Assembly: GCA_026184435.1 (NCBI GenBank)
Contig: CP046447.1
Direction: 5' to 3' (one strand)
DNA: 64,000 bases
DNA from: JAADFF01 sp013153035
GTDB taxonomy: Bacteria > Coprothermobacterota > Coprothermobacteria > Coprothermobacterales > JAADFF01
The notes below the pieces were generated by a model. It saw only the letters and a program-made list of their open reading frames with translations. It was not told the DNA's origin and made no database searches. The position numbers and the translations under genes were made by a program. Positions 10,601 to 18,191 of the stretch are shown piece by piece. The number at the start of each line of letters is the position of its first letter. Within the stretch, counting starts at the first letter, position 1.

Positions 10601-12392
10601 CAAGCTCCAAAAGCTCGTCACGGGCAAAAGTATACCTTTGCCAATCTACGCTTTCTAATATATTAGACAATTTTATTAATTCTTGTAAATCATCTCTATG
10701 AACAACAAATGTCACAACTTCTTGCACAAGCATGTCATACAGTCTCTTCAATAAAGGATAGTGTAGTAAAATCTTCTCCATATTCTTCTGTTGAAATATG
10801 CCGTCTATCTCATTTAAAACACTCTCTATAACCACTTTATCTTCATCACCAAGGTCTTTCCAAGACAATCTATCGGTAATAGGCTTAATATCATAGCGAG
10901 CATATTGAAGAAGAGAGGTTAGTTTATTCACTGTTTTAACAAAAATATCATAGGAATATTCTTGTAATACCCTGGCAAGATCTTGATCATCAATATTTTC
11001 ATATTCTTCATATTTTAAATACAGACTATATAACATTCTTAATGGTATACCAGTTATTTTATCTTTTTCTGTCAGTACCTTGTGAATATTATTGAAAACC
11101 TGTATATACTGCATAAAACTTTCTGCCTGTTTCTCTAGAATAGCTCTATATTTTTCACCCCTTGTAGAAGCACCACCCTCTGTATTAGAAATCAACAAAT
11201 TCATTTTCTTTAACACAGGATCTCTATCTTTGTCTACATCATGAACGAGCACAAAGTTACGAATACCTGACGCATCAAGACGCTTGGCAACAATATCTAA
11301 GGCTGTTTTCTTTTCACATACCATTAAAACCTTTTTTCTCATAGAAGAAAGCTGTGATATCAAGTTTACTATTGTCTGAGACTTACCAGTACCAGGAGGA
11401 CCATGAATAACAATACCCTTGGCATCAGACTCAACAAAAGACATAATCACTCTCTCTTGACTAGGATCTGCCTCGGAAACAAACATCTTCTTGGCTTCAT
11501 GAATATTATCAAGATTAATATTTGAGTCAACTTCATAGACACTATCACCCAGTAAGTCTTCAATAAGCCCTAAGCTATTACACTGTTCTAATCTCTCATA
11601 ATCTTTTAAAATAGCACCAGATATTCTCCTAAAAATACCATATACTGCATAAGGCTTTAGAGAATAGTTAACATCTTCATTAAAGCTAGCATAAAACTTT
11701 TTCATTACCGAATTGGGAGAATAATGTATATCCTTTATATATCTTCTTAAAATAAACTCTATTTTCTGCAAACGAGTAATCAGCTTAAACCTACCATTCG
11801 AAACAATGCTCAACATCTCTTGTTTAGCATCGTCTGGAATGTCTATGCCATCATAATGGCTAAGTGCTATAAATAGACTTTCGTTAAGATAGACAGTATC
11901 CAAATCATCAGAAAAAGTTATTCGTATCCTATTCTTCTTTATGTCAACAGCCATAGGGAATAAAAACAAAGGTGCTCTAATAGGCATGTCGGGTAATAAA
12001 CCCTCAATAAATGGCCAGCCAATATATTGGGTATACATACCTCTCATATTGTAAATTTGTCGAGCATCACGATAAATCTTCACAAGGCGGTTATATACAT
12101 CTTTATATATCCGCTCCTCTTCAGAAGAAGGTGGCTCAAAAATTCCTTCAACAGTGAATCTCTTATCTATAAACCACTTGACAAAGTCTTCTATAGATAC
12201 TATCCTTTTTTTACTTTTATCTTTGACATTTCTATTTATATGGTCTTCTATAATCTGCTTTAAGCCATATCTATACCATAAATCCAAATCAACATAATGA
12301 TGGGTTAATCGATTAAGATACAAAGTCTTATTACGTTTACTGAGGTCATAAAGCCTCTTTTTATACGTATGCAGTATCTCTTTACTTTCCAA
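7686..12392 (-). CDS. DUF4011-type SF1 helicase with C-terminal Vsr-like nuclease
   Basis: This is a single 1568-aa frame. The N-terminus (LHTYKKRLYDLSKRNKTLYL) matches DUF4011. The helicase core is split by a long coiled-coil-rich insert: Walker A GPPGTGKS at residues 331-338 and Walker B with DEAS at about 1150-1153, followed by GDEKQLPPS and a second RecA domain with VQGDERDIIIFS and NVAITRAKEKIIV, as in Upf1-like SF1 helicases. The last 110 residues, from FDSPFEKEVYDAL (about 1460) through IECDGELYH (D1509) to GWKIIRVWS, are a Vsr/MTES_1575-type endonuclease fold. The predicted job is ATP-driven nucleic-acid unwinding plus cleavage. Proteins with this architecture are common in anti-phage islands; here it neighbours Ro60-like and Mrr genes, but defence is an inference. 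No partner gene is cotranscribed. Confidence 0.9.
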   Translation of the reverse strand: MESKEILHTYKKRLYDLSKRNKTLYLNRLTHHYVDLDLWYRYGLKQIIEDHINRNVKDKSKKRIVSIEDFVKWFIDKRFTVEGIFEPPSSEEERIYKDVYNRLVKIYRDARQIYNMRGMYTQYIGWPFIEGLLPDMPIRAPLFLFPMAVDIKKNRIRITFSDDLDTVYLNESLFIALSHYDGIDIPDDAKQEMLSIVSNGRFKLITRLQKIEFILRRYIKDIHYSPNSVMKKFYASFNEDVNYSLKPYAVYGIFRRISGAILKDYERLEQCNSLGLIEDLLGDSVYEVDSNINLDNIHEAKKMFVSEADPSQERVIMSFVESDAKGIVIHGPPGTGKSQTIVNLISQLSSMRKKVLMVCEKKTALDIVAKRLDASGIRNFVLVHDVDKDRDPVLKKMNLLISNTEGGASTRGEKYRAILEKQAESFMQYIQVFNNIHKVLTEKDKITGIPLRMLYSLYLKYEEYENIDDQDLARVLQEYSYDIFVKTVNKLTSLLQYARYDIKPITDRLSWKDLGDEDKVVIESVLNEIDGIFQQKNMEKILLHYPLLKRLYDMLVQEVVTFVVHRDDLQELIKLSNILESVDWQRYTFARDELLELAHFPWEERAYKFQKGKKIKPLIKPLITLFQYAPLVSKGRKLFGTIDDIVMNISGDIELVHRRLQRTTVMLKKEDIDVVEELIDRYEKLFHKLEVEIGSVEVIKWQSIVENSDIVDAYREYVSRGMFSKIWSSLTDKKIKRVKSIVSEIAQSMNVKEHDIVAIADSILQLKHYFFEDIPNELTKDSLREFIQDKKFLLEAWDTYYKLREHIPGLMAISLDDMKRKLHVIYDYAVGLVEIYEVKDIINEYFKDVDFSDNVALDKMAAYRGMEQNVIAFFKLKNITLKDFLLYIESLLLSDLPEVIDKKSWREYIEKKKRQVEFWEDYYRIAPIYGLSETPSNEIDDIFRESGEAIERYSDKYKEYMGYTSALGKYFSRIDFSHKEIKDLQELLAHFDDLRYLDIKLSEMSNSDKLLLEYLKRYEVGSIWKTYISVHIGRIERSKKKFSYLKKIDEYPALRQKALQVLEEKQGMVRQYVGSRLEMFYVEPKLAKKIDREANKKRRKIHLRELMQLYEDNVAVSNILETVPIWLMTPESVSSTFSLIKGIFDVVIYDEASQIPIENAIPSLYRASKMVVAGDEKQLPPSSFFKVSVDDDEDGIDEKSDEIEVKSLLSLAKMKFSTVLLGFHYRSRYEALIAFSNYAFYDGKIAIVPDYTLGNPFEYIKVRGVWVNNNNRAEAEKVVEIVEGIWKTEPTKSIGVITFNKKQADLIYDILESKASRDSYFSGLYEKAQNLVQDGEDMSFFVRNLENVQGDERDIIIFSIGYAPTPDGKMYMRFGPLSQSGGENRLNVAITRAKEKIIVVASIEPEDLRVESVKGRGSKLLKEYLKYVRAYARGNKLEAEEILKGLTSVSEQISVSKVRFDSPFEKEVYDALVKLGYRVDTQVGVSGYRIDLAVKHPTNDYYVVGIECDGELYHSLPSAKERDIFRQRFLETKGWKIIRVWSRHWWRNKEAEISRLKKLVDAEIRKRG

Positions 12393-12509
12393 CAGCCAAC
12401 CCCCTACTTTAAGCCTATTTCTCTTTCATGTTATCACATAGTCGTAAGTCTTCCACATATTGCTTCACTTCATTTACACTTTTATCAACAAAAATTGACA
12501 TAGTGTAAA

Positions 12510-12539
12510 TTGACAACCTCTTGCATCATGTTGTACACT
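12510..12539 (+). promoter_or_regulatory. Sigma-70-like promoter ahead of the first candidate Y RNA
   Basis: TTGACA at 12510-12515, an 18-nt spacer and TACACT at 12534-12539. Transcription would begin near 12541-12547, at the 5' edge of the folded element described next. No ribosome-binding site follows. Confidence 0.5.
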
Positions 12540-12540
12540 A

Positions 12541-12657
12541 GCTGTGCATGAGGGAAGCGGAGTTGACTCCGCCCGCCCAAGTGTCCTAAATGGTTCTGAG
12601 GTGCTGGAGAGATTTCAACGGCGAAAACAATGGAAACCCTTGGGCGGTGCACCTTTT
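12541..12657 (+). ncRNA. Structured RNA candidate 1, possible Y RNA
   Basis: The stretch folds well on paper. GTGCA (12544-12548) pairs with TGCAC (12648-12652); GCGGAG/CTCCGC (12557-12572) forms a hairpin with a TTGA loop; immediately after it CCGCCCAAG (12573-12581) pairs perfectly over 9 bp with CTTGGGCGG (12639-12647). The enclosed arm carries GAGGTGCTG (12598-12606) and TTCAACG (12614-12620), both repeated in the element at 12795-12905. A promoter sits just upstream and CCTTTT just after. The position directly upstream of a Ro60-like gene is where bacterial Y RNAs are usually found. Identity as a Y RNA is inferred; I cannot recall a matching family sequence. Confidence 0.5.
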
Positions 12658-12794
12658 CACTATTTAGATATGTCACATCAGCTAGATCCATACCTTGCAA
12701 TCCATAGGTCAATTAACAACGCTCCGGGTAGTATCAATGTCATCTTCCAATTAGAATACAAACCTATCATCTCATGGTGCACAAAAAAATATTT

Positions 12795-12905
12795 TTCTCT
12801 CCACTTGTCCTCAGAACCCTTGCCGAGGTGCTGAAGGGGGTTCAACGAGAGGAAAAGACCTTAAAAAGCATCTTCTCTTGGCCTAGGTGTTTCAAGGAGG
12901 CGTTA
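12795..12905 (+). ncRNA. Structured RNA candidate 2, related to candidate 1
   Basis: GAGGTGCTG (12825-12833) and TTCAACG (12841-12847), then GGAAAA, recur here with the order and near-identical spacing seen in candidate 1, and TGTCCT stands upstream in both. CCTC (12809-12812) can pair with GAGG (12825-12828), and CACTT (12802-12806) with AGGTG (12885-12889). The AAGA and GAG segments between 12847 and 12858 can pair with TCTT and CTC at 12871-12878. The ends are estimates and no promoter is clear. It could be a second Y-type RNA or a cis-acting part of the Ro60 mRNA leader. Confidence 0.4.
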
Positions 12906-13029
12906 CGTTATATTGGCTCAGCATCAAATAGCATAACAAATGGCATACCCGTAAACAAAAACAGTCTGTGAAACTTGAAAAGTTTTCCAACAACCAGGAA
13001 AGAGAGTATCGGGAAAAAACACTGGGAGT

Positions 13030-13128
13030 ATGAATGGAAAGTTAACATTTGAAAATTTGGGAGGTGACTGGCGGGCAAGAAGAGGTGAAAAATACCACAC
13101 CCATACTACAGACAAAGACATCCCATGA
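13030..13128 (+). CDS. Possible 32-aa small ORF upstream of the Ro60 gene
   Basis: ATG at 13030 opens a 32-codon frame ending 18 nt before the Ro60 start, with GGGAG too close to be an ideal ribosome site. The product would be polar and basic (MNGKLTFENLGGDWRARRG at its start). It may be a leader peptide or just chance; nothing but position supports it. Confidence 0.2.
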   Translation: MNGKLTFENLGGDWRARRGEKYHTHTTDKDIP

Positions 13129-13146
13129 AAAGGAGGGTATGCCTAT

Positions 13147-14703
13147 ATGAACAATATTGTAAACACACTGAAGAAGTTCCGGTTTCACGGTGCTGAGACC
13201 ATAAATCTTGCAGGAGCTCTTGCTTGGAACAAATCGGACAGAGAGCTTGCCCATCAGTTACTCATGACGGGCTCATTTGGAAATACATACTACGCAACAG
13301 CAGAAGCCAATTTATCTTTAGCCATGTCAACTTTTCATAAAGTAGCATTAGAAGACCCAACATGGTTCGCCGGTGCTCTTGTCGAAGCTCGCAACGATGG
13401 GTTCATGAGGACAATGCCAATAATAGGTCTTATAATACTCCGCAAATACGCACCTGATATATTTAAAGAAGCATTTTCAATGATTATTCATACAGGCGGC
13501 GATCTTGAAGACTTTCTCACCTTTACACGGGCCATGGGCATGGGATTTGGACGGGCTGTGAAGTCGGCAATTAAAGAGTGGATAAAACACAACACAAACG
13601 AATATTATGCAGTGAAATATCGTAGACAAATCGCTGATGCTATACGCATAACACACTTTGAAGAGAACAACCCTATATATGACTATGTTGTGGCATATAG
13701 AAAACATATACCAGAAGAGAAACTGATAGCAGCCTATAAACAATACCCACAGATATCGGCAACTGAACTTGTCAAAAACCTGCTGAAAGAAAAACAGTAT
13801 GACAAAGCGTCGGATATCATCGTGAGATATAGGCTTGATCCAGCCACTATTATAGGCAGTGGAGTACCAGACGACCCAGCCATATGGCAGGCACTCATGA
13901 AGGTTATGGGCACGGGCATGCTCATAGGATATCTCAGTAAGCTCATCAGAACCGGGGCTATTAATGAAAATACATTGCCATGGCTCAAAGATAGGCTAAC
14001 GGCAAAGGCCCTTTATAAAGCCAAGACATTTCCACATCGTATCATTACAACCGCCCTTGCACTAAAGAATCCTAACCATTACAATTTTTATATGTATACA
14101 CAAGATACTCCCGACACCGGCATTACAACCGAAGTTATAAATATACTAAAAGCCATATTACCCGAGATAGGAAAACTCATGCAAAACACATCATGGAACG
14201 GCAGATGGATTGTGGCTCCAGACATATCAGGCTCTATGACAGCACCTATAGGATCTAACATACCCTCCTACATCGCAGGTGCTATGGCAGGCATGATTAG
14301 GTCCATTGTGCCAAGCGCCAAGATCGTACCATGGGATACCGAAGTTTATGAAGACATGGTCACGCTAAAAGATACGCCCTTTGATGTAGCCGAAAAAATT
14401 GTCACTGCATCGGGCGGAGGCACATTTATGGAAGAACCAGTAAGGTATATGATACATCGCAAGATAAGGGCAGACTATATCGTATTTATAACAGATTCCA
14501 TGGAATGGGGCGAGGGCTGGCTAGGATACTGGATAAAATATAAGAAAATCTTTTCCAATGCTAAGGCCATACTCATTCGTGTTGATCCATATGAAACAAA
14601 TCCATTTCCAGAAGAGGCAAAGAAACAACACGATATCTACCAAATATATGGTTGGTCTCCCACCGTGCTCAAATGGATAGAAACCTATGTCCTCGCAGCA
14701 TAA
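13147..14703 (+). CDS. rsr: Ro60-like TROVE/vWA RNA-binding protein (Rsr)
   Basis: The 518-aa protein has the Ro60 architecture: an N-terminal alpha-helical TROVE ring (about residues 1-340, with GGDLEDFLTFTRAMG and FGRAVKSAIKEWI) and a C-terminal von Willebrand A domain. The metal-ion-dependent adhesion motif is D359-I-S361-G-S363. Bacterial Ro proteins bind noncoding Y RNAs and misfolded RNAs and can tether PNPase for RNA decay or help rRNA maturation under stress. AAGGAGGG precedes ATG 13147 by about 10 nt. Its leader holds two related RNA candidates, fitting the usual rsr/Y RNA linkage. No RtcB or PNPase gene is adjacent. It is convergent with mrr. Confidence 0.9.
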   Translation: MNNIVNTLKKFRFHGAETINLAGALAWNKSDRELAHQLLMTGSFGNTYYATAEANLSLAMSTFHKVALEDPTWFAGALVEARNDGFMRTMPIIGLIILRKYAPDIFKEAFSMIIHTGGDLEDFLTFTRAMGMGFGRAVKSAIKEWIKHNTNEYYAVKYRRQIADAIRITHFEENNPIYDYVVAYRKHIPEEKLIAAYKQYPQISATELVKNLLKEKQYDKASDIIVRYRLDPATIIGSGVPDDPAIWQALMKVMGTGMLIGYLSKLIRTGAINENTLPWLKDRLTAKALYKAKTFPHRIITTALALKNPNHYNFYMYTQDTPDTGITTEVINILKAILPEIGKLMQNTSWNGRWIVAPDISGSMTAPIGSNIPSYIAGAMAGMIRSIVPSAKIVPWDTEVYEDMVTLKDTPFDVAEKIVTASGGGTFMEEPVRYMIHRKIRADYIVFITDSMEWGEGWLGYWIKYKKIFSNAKAILIRVDPYETNPFPEEAKKQHDIYQIYGWSPTVLKWIETYVLAA

Positions 14704-14713
14704 TGCTGCGGGG
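14691..14713 (+). terminator. Hairpin at the end of the Ro60 gene
   Basis: CGCAGCA (14694-14700) pairs with TGCTGCG (14704-14710) around the stop codon, extended by CC/GG. The following T-rich tract is weak (AATTTATCTT), so termination efficiency is doubtful. Confidence 0.45.
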
Positions 14714-14726
14714 AATTTATCTTACT

Positions 14727-15644
14727 CTAGTCTTCAGAAAAGTAATCACTATCTACTCTCTTTATCTCATATATCACATTTGTGTTAACCCCAACACCAT
14801 ACTGTATCATCAAATCAAGAAGCTTGTCACCATCTATAAGGATAACCATATTATCTTTTTGTCTATTGATGATATCTTCAACATATCTCCTAGCTCCATC
14901 TGTAAAAGTAGATGTTGTTATAAAAACACCTTTTCGAGCTCCTTTGCCTGCAAGGGCACCAACGAATTGTTGAAGCTCTGGTCTCCCAACGCTTTTATTC
15001 CTCCATCTTTTTGCCTGAATATATATGCTATCAAGCCCTAATGGATCTTCTTTAATAACACCATCGACCCCTTCATCTCCAGTTCTACCTAATCTCCGGG
15101 ACATTTCTTCAGAAGACCCACCATAATTCATAGCAAGCAAAAGGTCAATAACCAGCTTTTCAAAGAATTCCGGGGGAGATCCTAGAACCATGTCCATTAG
15201 TCCAGATTTTAATTCCTTTTTAAGGTAATCTATCTGTTCCTCTATAATTTCCATGGGCGTCTTCTCTTTATGCTCCCTAACATATCTATCATTTGCGGCC
15301 TTCCGGTTTTTTCTATTTCTAAAATTTCTATACTCTGCAAATTGCTCCAAATACTTTAAATCCAGATCTCGATTGTATTTTAGAGCTTCTCTACCTCGGG
15401 GAGTAATTCTATATTGTCCTTTCTCAACACGCTCTATTAAACCAGATTGCACCAAATATGTAATAGCCCAACTAATCCTATTGCGATATTTTAATTGCCC
15501 ACTTTTCAATCTTTCCTGTAAATCTTTATCAGATAGATCAACAATGTCCTTTACTTTTCTTACAATTTCATTTTTCGAATAGACCTTTCCATCTTCAAGT
15601 ACAGTAAGAACTGGTCTAAAAAACTCATAAAACTTAGGAACCAT
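14727..15644 (-). CDS. mrr: Mrr-type restriction endonuclease
   Basis: The 305-aa product has an N-terminal Mrr_N winged-helix domain (about residues 1-90) and a C-terminal Mrr catalytic domain with the PD-(D/E)XK-like core GDEGVDGVI (D194) and QAKRW (Q210-K212), followed by ELQQFVGALAGKGARKGVFI. Mrr enzymes cut modified (methylated) DNA. The start is ATG at 15644, 8 nt after GGGGGAG; a GTG at 15653 abuts the ribosome site. No methyltransferase is nearby, as expected for a modification-dependent enzyme. It stands alone, convergent with the Ro60 gene. Confidence 0.92.
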   Translation of the reverse strand: MVPKFYEFFRPVLTVLEDGKVYSKNEIVRKVKDIVDLSDKDLQERLKSGQLKYRNRISWAITYLVQSGLIERVEKGQYRITPRGREALKYNRDLDLKYLEQFAEYRNFRNRKNRKAANDRYVREHKEKTPMEIIEEQIDYLKKELKSGLMDMVLGSPPEFFEKLVIDLLLAMNYGGSSEEMSRRLGRTGDEGVDGVIKEDPLGLDSIYIQAKRWRNKSVGRPELQQFVGALAGKGARKGVFITTSTFTDGARRYVEDIINRQKDNMVILIDGDKLLDLMIQYGVGVNTNVIYEIKRVDSDYFSED

Positions 15645-15736
15645 AAATACCACTCCCCCGTAACTTATGCTGTCTACATCTATTTTATATCTTCTGATAG
15701 AAAAACTCCATACAGCAAAACTATTTTAAAACAAGA

Positions 15737-15760
15737 GGAAGCCCCCGTAAGGGGGCTTCC
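15737..15760 (-). terminator. Terminator of the second DUF2202 gene
   Basis: Perfect 10-bp inverted repeat GGAAGCCCCC / GGGGGCTTCC with a 4-nt loop, about 100 nt past the stop at 15860. On the minus strand TCTTGTTTT follows. Confidence 0.65.
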
Positions 15761-15859
15761 TATGTGAAAGGCGGTGTGTTGTGTTGAGCCTATTCCTATC
15801 TGTATGTTGTTCTTCTCTTGGGGTGTAGGGCAGAAACCCGTGCTTTTACTATCCATCCC

Positions 15860-16747
15860 TTATCTGTTTCCTCCCATGCCCATGCCTCCATGCATGCCCT
15901 TCTGCATGTTCCCTTCTCCATTGATTCCATGTCCTTTGCCATGTCCTTGTCCTTGTCCGTTCCCTCTGCCATATCTTCCTATCTCCATGCTTATGATTTC
16001 CTGATATTCCTCTTCACTTAATACCTGTGGGCTATACTCTTCTCCATATCTCTCCAATGTCGTCACAAATGCCTTTAGGTGATGATATGAGCCGTTCTTC
16101 AGGTTCTCGTATACCTGCTTTATGTCCTCATTGTCTGTCCTCGCTATAGCCTCTTCAAGATCTTTAATGTCTACCTCTTCTATTAGTGCTCCCACTTTTA
16201 GTGCCTCTTCTACACTCTCGCTTCCCTGTGCCACCAGCTTGTCGTACAGTGCCTGTAGGTCAGGATTGGTGAATTTACCTACCTCATTTATCACTGGACT
16301 CTCTATGTCATATCTATCAAGCAGTGTTGCTATGGCATCCATGTGCCTCTGTTCAGACTGGGAGATATTCTGAAATACCTGCTCTCCCCATTTGTCGTAT
16401 AAGGTGATGTATACATCCCTCGCAACTTTCTCCTCCTCTGCCATATACAGTAGATCTGTCTTTTCATCTTCACTGAGCTCAGATGGTGCTGGTAGGTTCA
16501 TACCGGTGCCTGCACCTCTACCGTATCCACCTCTGTTCTCCTCGTTTTGCTTACCATACATCATGCCTGTTCCATCTTGAGGCCTGGTGCCAAGTACAGT
16601 CTGTACTGCTGTGTTTACTGCACCTGTATATGTAGTTCCTGTAGATGCTGCATATACTGCAGGTGCTCCTGCCAGTAGTGCTACACCTACTACTCCTGCT
16701 ACTATCTTCTTGGTCCATGTTCCCTTTATCTTATCTGTCAGTCTCAT
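15860..16747 (-). CDS. Secreted DUF2202 ferritin-like protein with Gly/His/Met-rich tail
   Basis: The 295-aa product has a signal peptide (TWTKKIVAGVVGVALLAG, cleavage probably after VYA), a Gly/Asn-rich linker, a DUF2202 domain (about residues 85-245; AEEEKVARDVY, EQRHMDA, LIEEVDI, SYHHLKAF) and a 40-residue tail very rich in Gly, His and Met. The tail looks like a soft metal (copper or nickel) binding segment and is absent from the paralogue at 816. The start ATG at 16747 has GGAGG 8 nt upstream. It shares the 33-bp promoter motif with that paralogue, implying co-regulation. The paralogue is a lipoprotein while this one seems to be released. Metal binding is an inference. Confidence 0.88.
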   Translation of the reverse strand: MRLTDKIKGTWTKKIVAGVVGVALLAGAPAVYAASTGTTYTGAVNTAVQTVLGTRPQDGTGMMYGKQNEENRGGYGRGAGTGMNLPAPSELSEDEKTDLLYMAEEEKVARDVYITLYDKWGEQVFQNISQSEQRHMDAIATLLDRYDIESPVINEVGKFTNPDLQALYDKLVAQGSESVEEALKVGALIEEVDIKDLEEAIARTDNEDIKQVYENLKNGSYHHLKAFVTTLERYGEEYSPQVLSEEEYQEIISMEIGRYGRGNGQGQGHGKGHGINGEGNMQKGMHGGMGMGGNR

Positions 16748-16849
16748 GACTGATCCCTCCTTTATTTTCATGTTTTGGTTTGCCCTTATGGGCTCTGTGT
16801 CTTTCTTTTGCTCTCTCTTCTTTGAGGTCGTCTTTTTTCATCTTCACCT

Positions 16850-16882
16850 ATATATACGCACAGGAATGCTTTTTGTGACACT
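16850..16882 (-). promoter_or_regulatory. Conserved 33-bp promoter/operator motif, copy 2 (DUF2202 gene)
   Basis: Read on the minus strand: AGTGTCACAA, 11 nt, GTGCGTATATAT, identical in both blocks and in spacing to 720-752. It lies about 100 nt before the start at 16747. Apart from this motif and the terminator at 17010-17035, the stretch 16748-17053 shows nothing I can name. Confidence 0.6.
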
Positions 16883-17009
16883 TTGGAATGATTACAAGAA
16901 AGACAATCCAAGAAAATACAGATAGGTAAAGGGAAAAAGAGAGAGGCATACCACCTATTAAACAACCATATAACCCACAACTTAACTCTCAAGCGGTTCT
17001 AATAACAAA

Positions 17010-17035
17010 GGGACCCGCAATAACAAACGGGCCCC
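17010..17035 (-). terminator. Terminator of the lipoprotein gene at 17054
   Basis: GGGACCCG (17010-17017) pairs with CGGGCCCC (17028-17035), with one G-T pair, 18 nt past the stop. The T-tract on the minus strand is interrupted (CTTTGTTATT). Confidence 0.55.
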
Positions 17036-17053
17036 TAACAAACACCCACCTAT

Positions 17054-17965
17054 CTACTTATCTTCAAATGGGGTAGTATCTATATCGAACAAAATAGTAG
17101 AACCACCTGAGTATCCCTGTGCTATAACATTTACGACTTCTAAATCATCTTTATAACTACCACCTACAAGCTCATACTTATTTTTTCCAACTTTTCTAAC
17201 CTTTCCCCCAACAAGCTTTTGAAGAGTAGAAACGGCTTCTTCTGGGCCAATACCAGGCATGTTGCACAGGTACGATACTTCAATATCCTTCATAACCTTT
17301 TCTCTAACCAGTACCGAAAAGTAGGATCTACCGTAGTAAGGGTGTAAGTGCTCCGTGCTACAACCTATTTCATTGAAAACATCAAAGATATGTTCCTCAT
17401 GCCAAGGGTACGGGTGAAACCTACTGAGATCATAGCCATACGAGTATCTATCATCTATAGTAGGTGCTTCATAGATAAATATCAAAGAGGAAGAATTCTT
17501 CTCATCATGAAGACGGTAAGTTACACTGAAAGGCCCTTTATCTGTCTGAATGTAGCCTTCACCTTCCACTTTGGGATTAAAACCATGCTTCTTTAAAGCA
17601 TTAACCACTGCAGAAACTGGATCATCAACTTTTCCTTCTCTCGTTCTGAACAAGAGCATAACAAAATATTGCACACCACTACCTTTGGTCTTAGAACCAA
17701 GATTGAAATGAATAATATACGGATCTTTCAATGCCTCCATGGTATCGTCAATGATACTCTCCATTTCATCATTGAAAAGTCTCATTCCAGATTTATACAT
17801 TGACCACGAATAGTTGGCAACAAACGGAGGTTTGGTAACTTTGCCCTCCGATACTTCTTGATTTCCTTCGTTAGATGAAGCATTAGGAGTAGCAGTTTTT
17901 CCACAACCTATCACAAGAAACGCCAAAACAATAACAACAAATACAAGAGATGACAACCTTTTCAT
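17054..17965 (-). CDS. Lipoprotein of a four-member local family
   Basis: The 303-aa product carries a lipoprotein signal (LVFVVIVLAFLVIGC). The mature part belongs to no family I recognise, but its layout recurs in the lipoproteins at 31502, 34014 and 52371: an alpha/beta unit with a solvent-exposed sheet, then a segment of the form 'Y-D-L-S-x-F ... H-I-F-D-V-F-N-E-I-G', then a final beta unit with a G-G-K/E motif. The start is ATG at 17965, 8 nt after GGGGG; the upstream GTG at 17974 overlaps the ribosome site. It is preceded by an unusually structured leader (17966-18166) and followed by a terminator, so it is probably monocistronic. Confidence 0.72.
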   Translation of the reverse strand: MKRLSSLVFVVIVLAFLVIGCGKTATPNASSNEGNQEVSEGKVTKPPFVANYSWSMYKSGMRLFNDEMESIIDDTMEALKDPYIIHFNLGSKTKGSGVQYFVMLLFRTREGKVDDPVSAVVNALKKHGFNPKVEGEGYIQTDKGPFSVTYRLHDEKNSSSLIFIYEAPTIDDRYSYGYDLSRFHPYPWHEEHIFDVFNEIGCSTEHLHPYYGRSYFSVLVREKVMKDIEVSYLCNMPGIGPEEAVSTLQKLVGGKVRKVGKNKYELVGGSYKDDLEVVNVIAQGYSGGSTILFDIDTTPFEDK

Positions 17966-17994
17966 ACTAACCACCCCCTACACTAAGGCAACAC

Positions 17995-18092
17995 TGAGGA
18001 AAGCACATATGCTTTTCTCACAACATAGGGGATACATCAGAGGAAAACATATACAACATCTTTGCTTTTCTCTGATACCCCACCGAGATGTT
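17995..18092 (-). promoter_or_regulatory. Hairpin-rich 5' leader of the lipoprotein gene
   Basis: TGAGGAAAGCA (17995-18005) pairs over 11 bp (one G-T) with TGCTTTTCTCA (18010-18020). Next, ATCAGAG (18036-18042) pairs with CTCTGAT (18070-18076), flanked by GGGG/CCCC. A competing pairing is AACATCT (18055-18061) with AGATGTT (18086-18092). Mutually exclusive stems before a start codon can regulate; no known riboswitch was recognised. Confidence 0.35.
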
Positions 18093-18169
18093 ATGATAAC
18101 AAATACTTTCTACACTTTTATTGTACAACTTATAGCAAAAAGCGGAATGGAAGAGAGTTTTATCAAAAT

Positions 18170-18188
18170 GGGGCCCTAACAGGGCCCC
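18170..18188 (-). terminator. Terminator of the gene at 18192
   Basis: GGGGCCCT, AAC loop, AGGGCCCC, three bases past the stop codon; ATTTTGAT follows on the minus strand. Confidence 0.65.
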
Positions 18189-18191
18189 CTA

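Noticed and set aside
12485..12834. Overlapping short frames on both strands before the Ro60 gene
   Set aside because: No ribosome sites, no protein-like composition, and they cross the paired stems of the RNA candidates.
12541..12905. tRNA, tmRNA, 6S, SRP or RNase P RNA
   Set aside because: TTCAAC recalls a T-loop, but no tRNA cloverleaf can be drawn and none of the conserved cores of the other RNAs is present.
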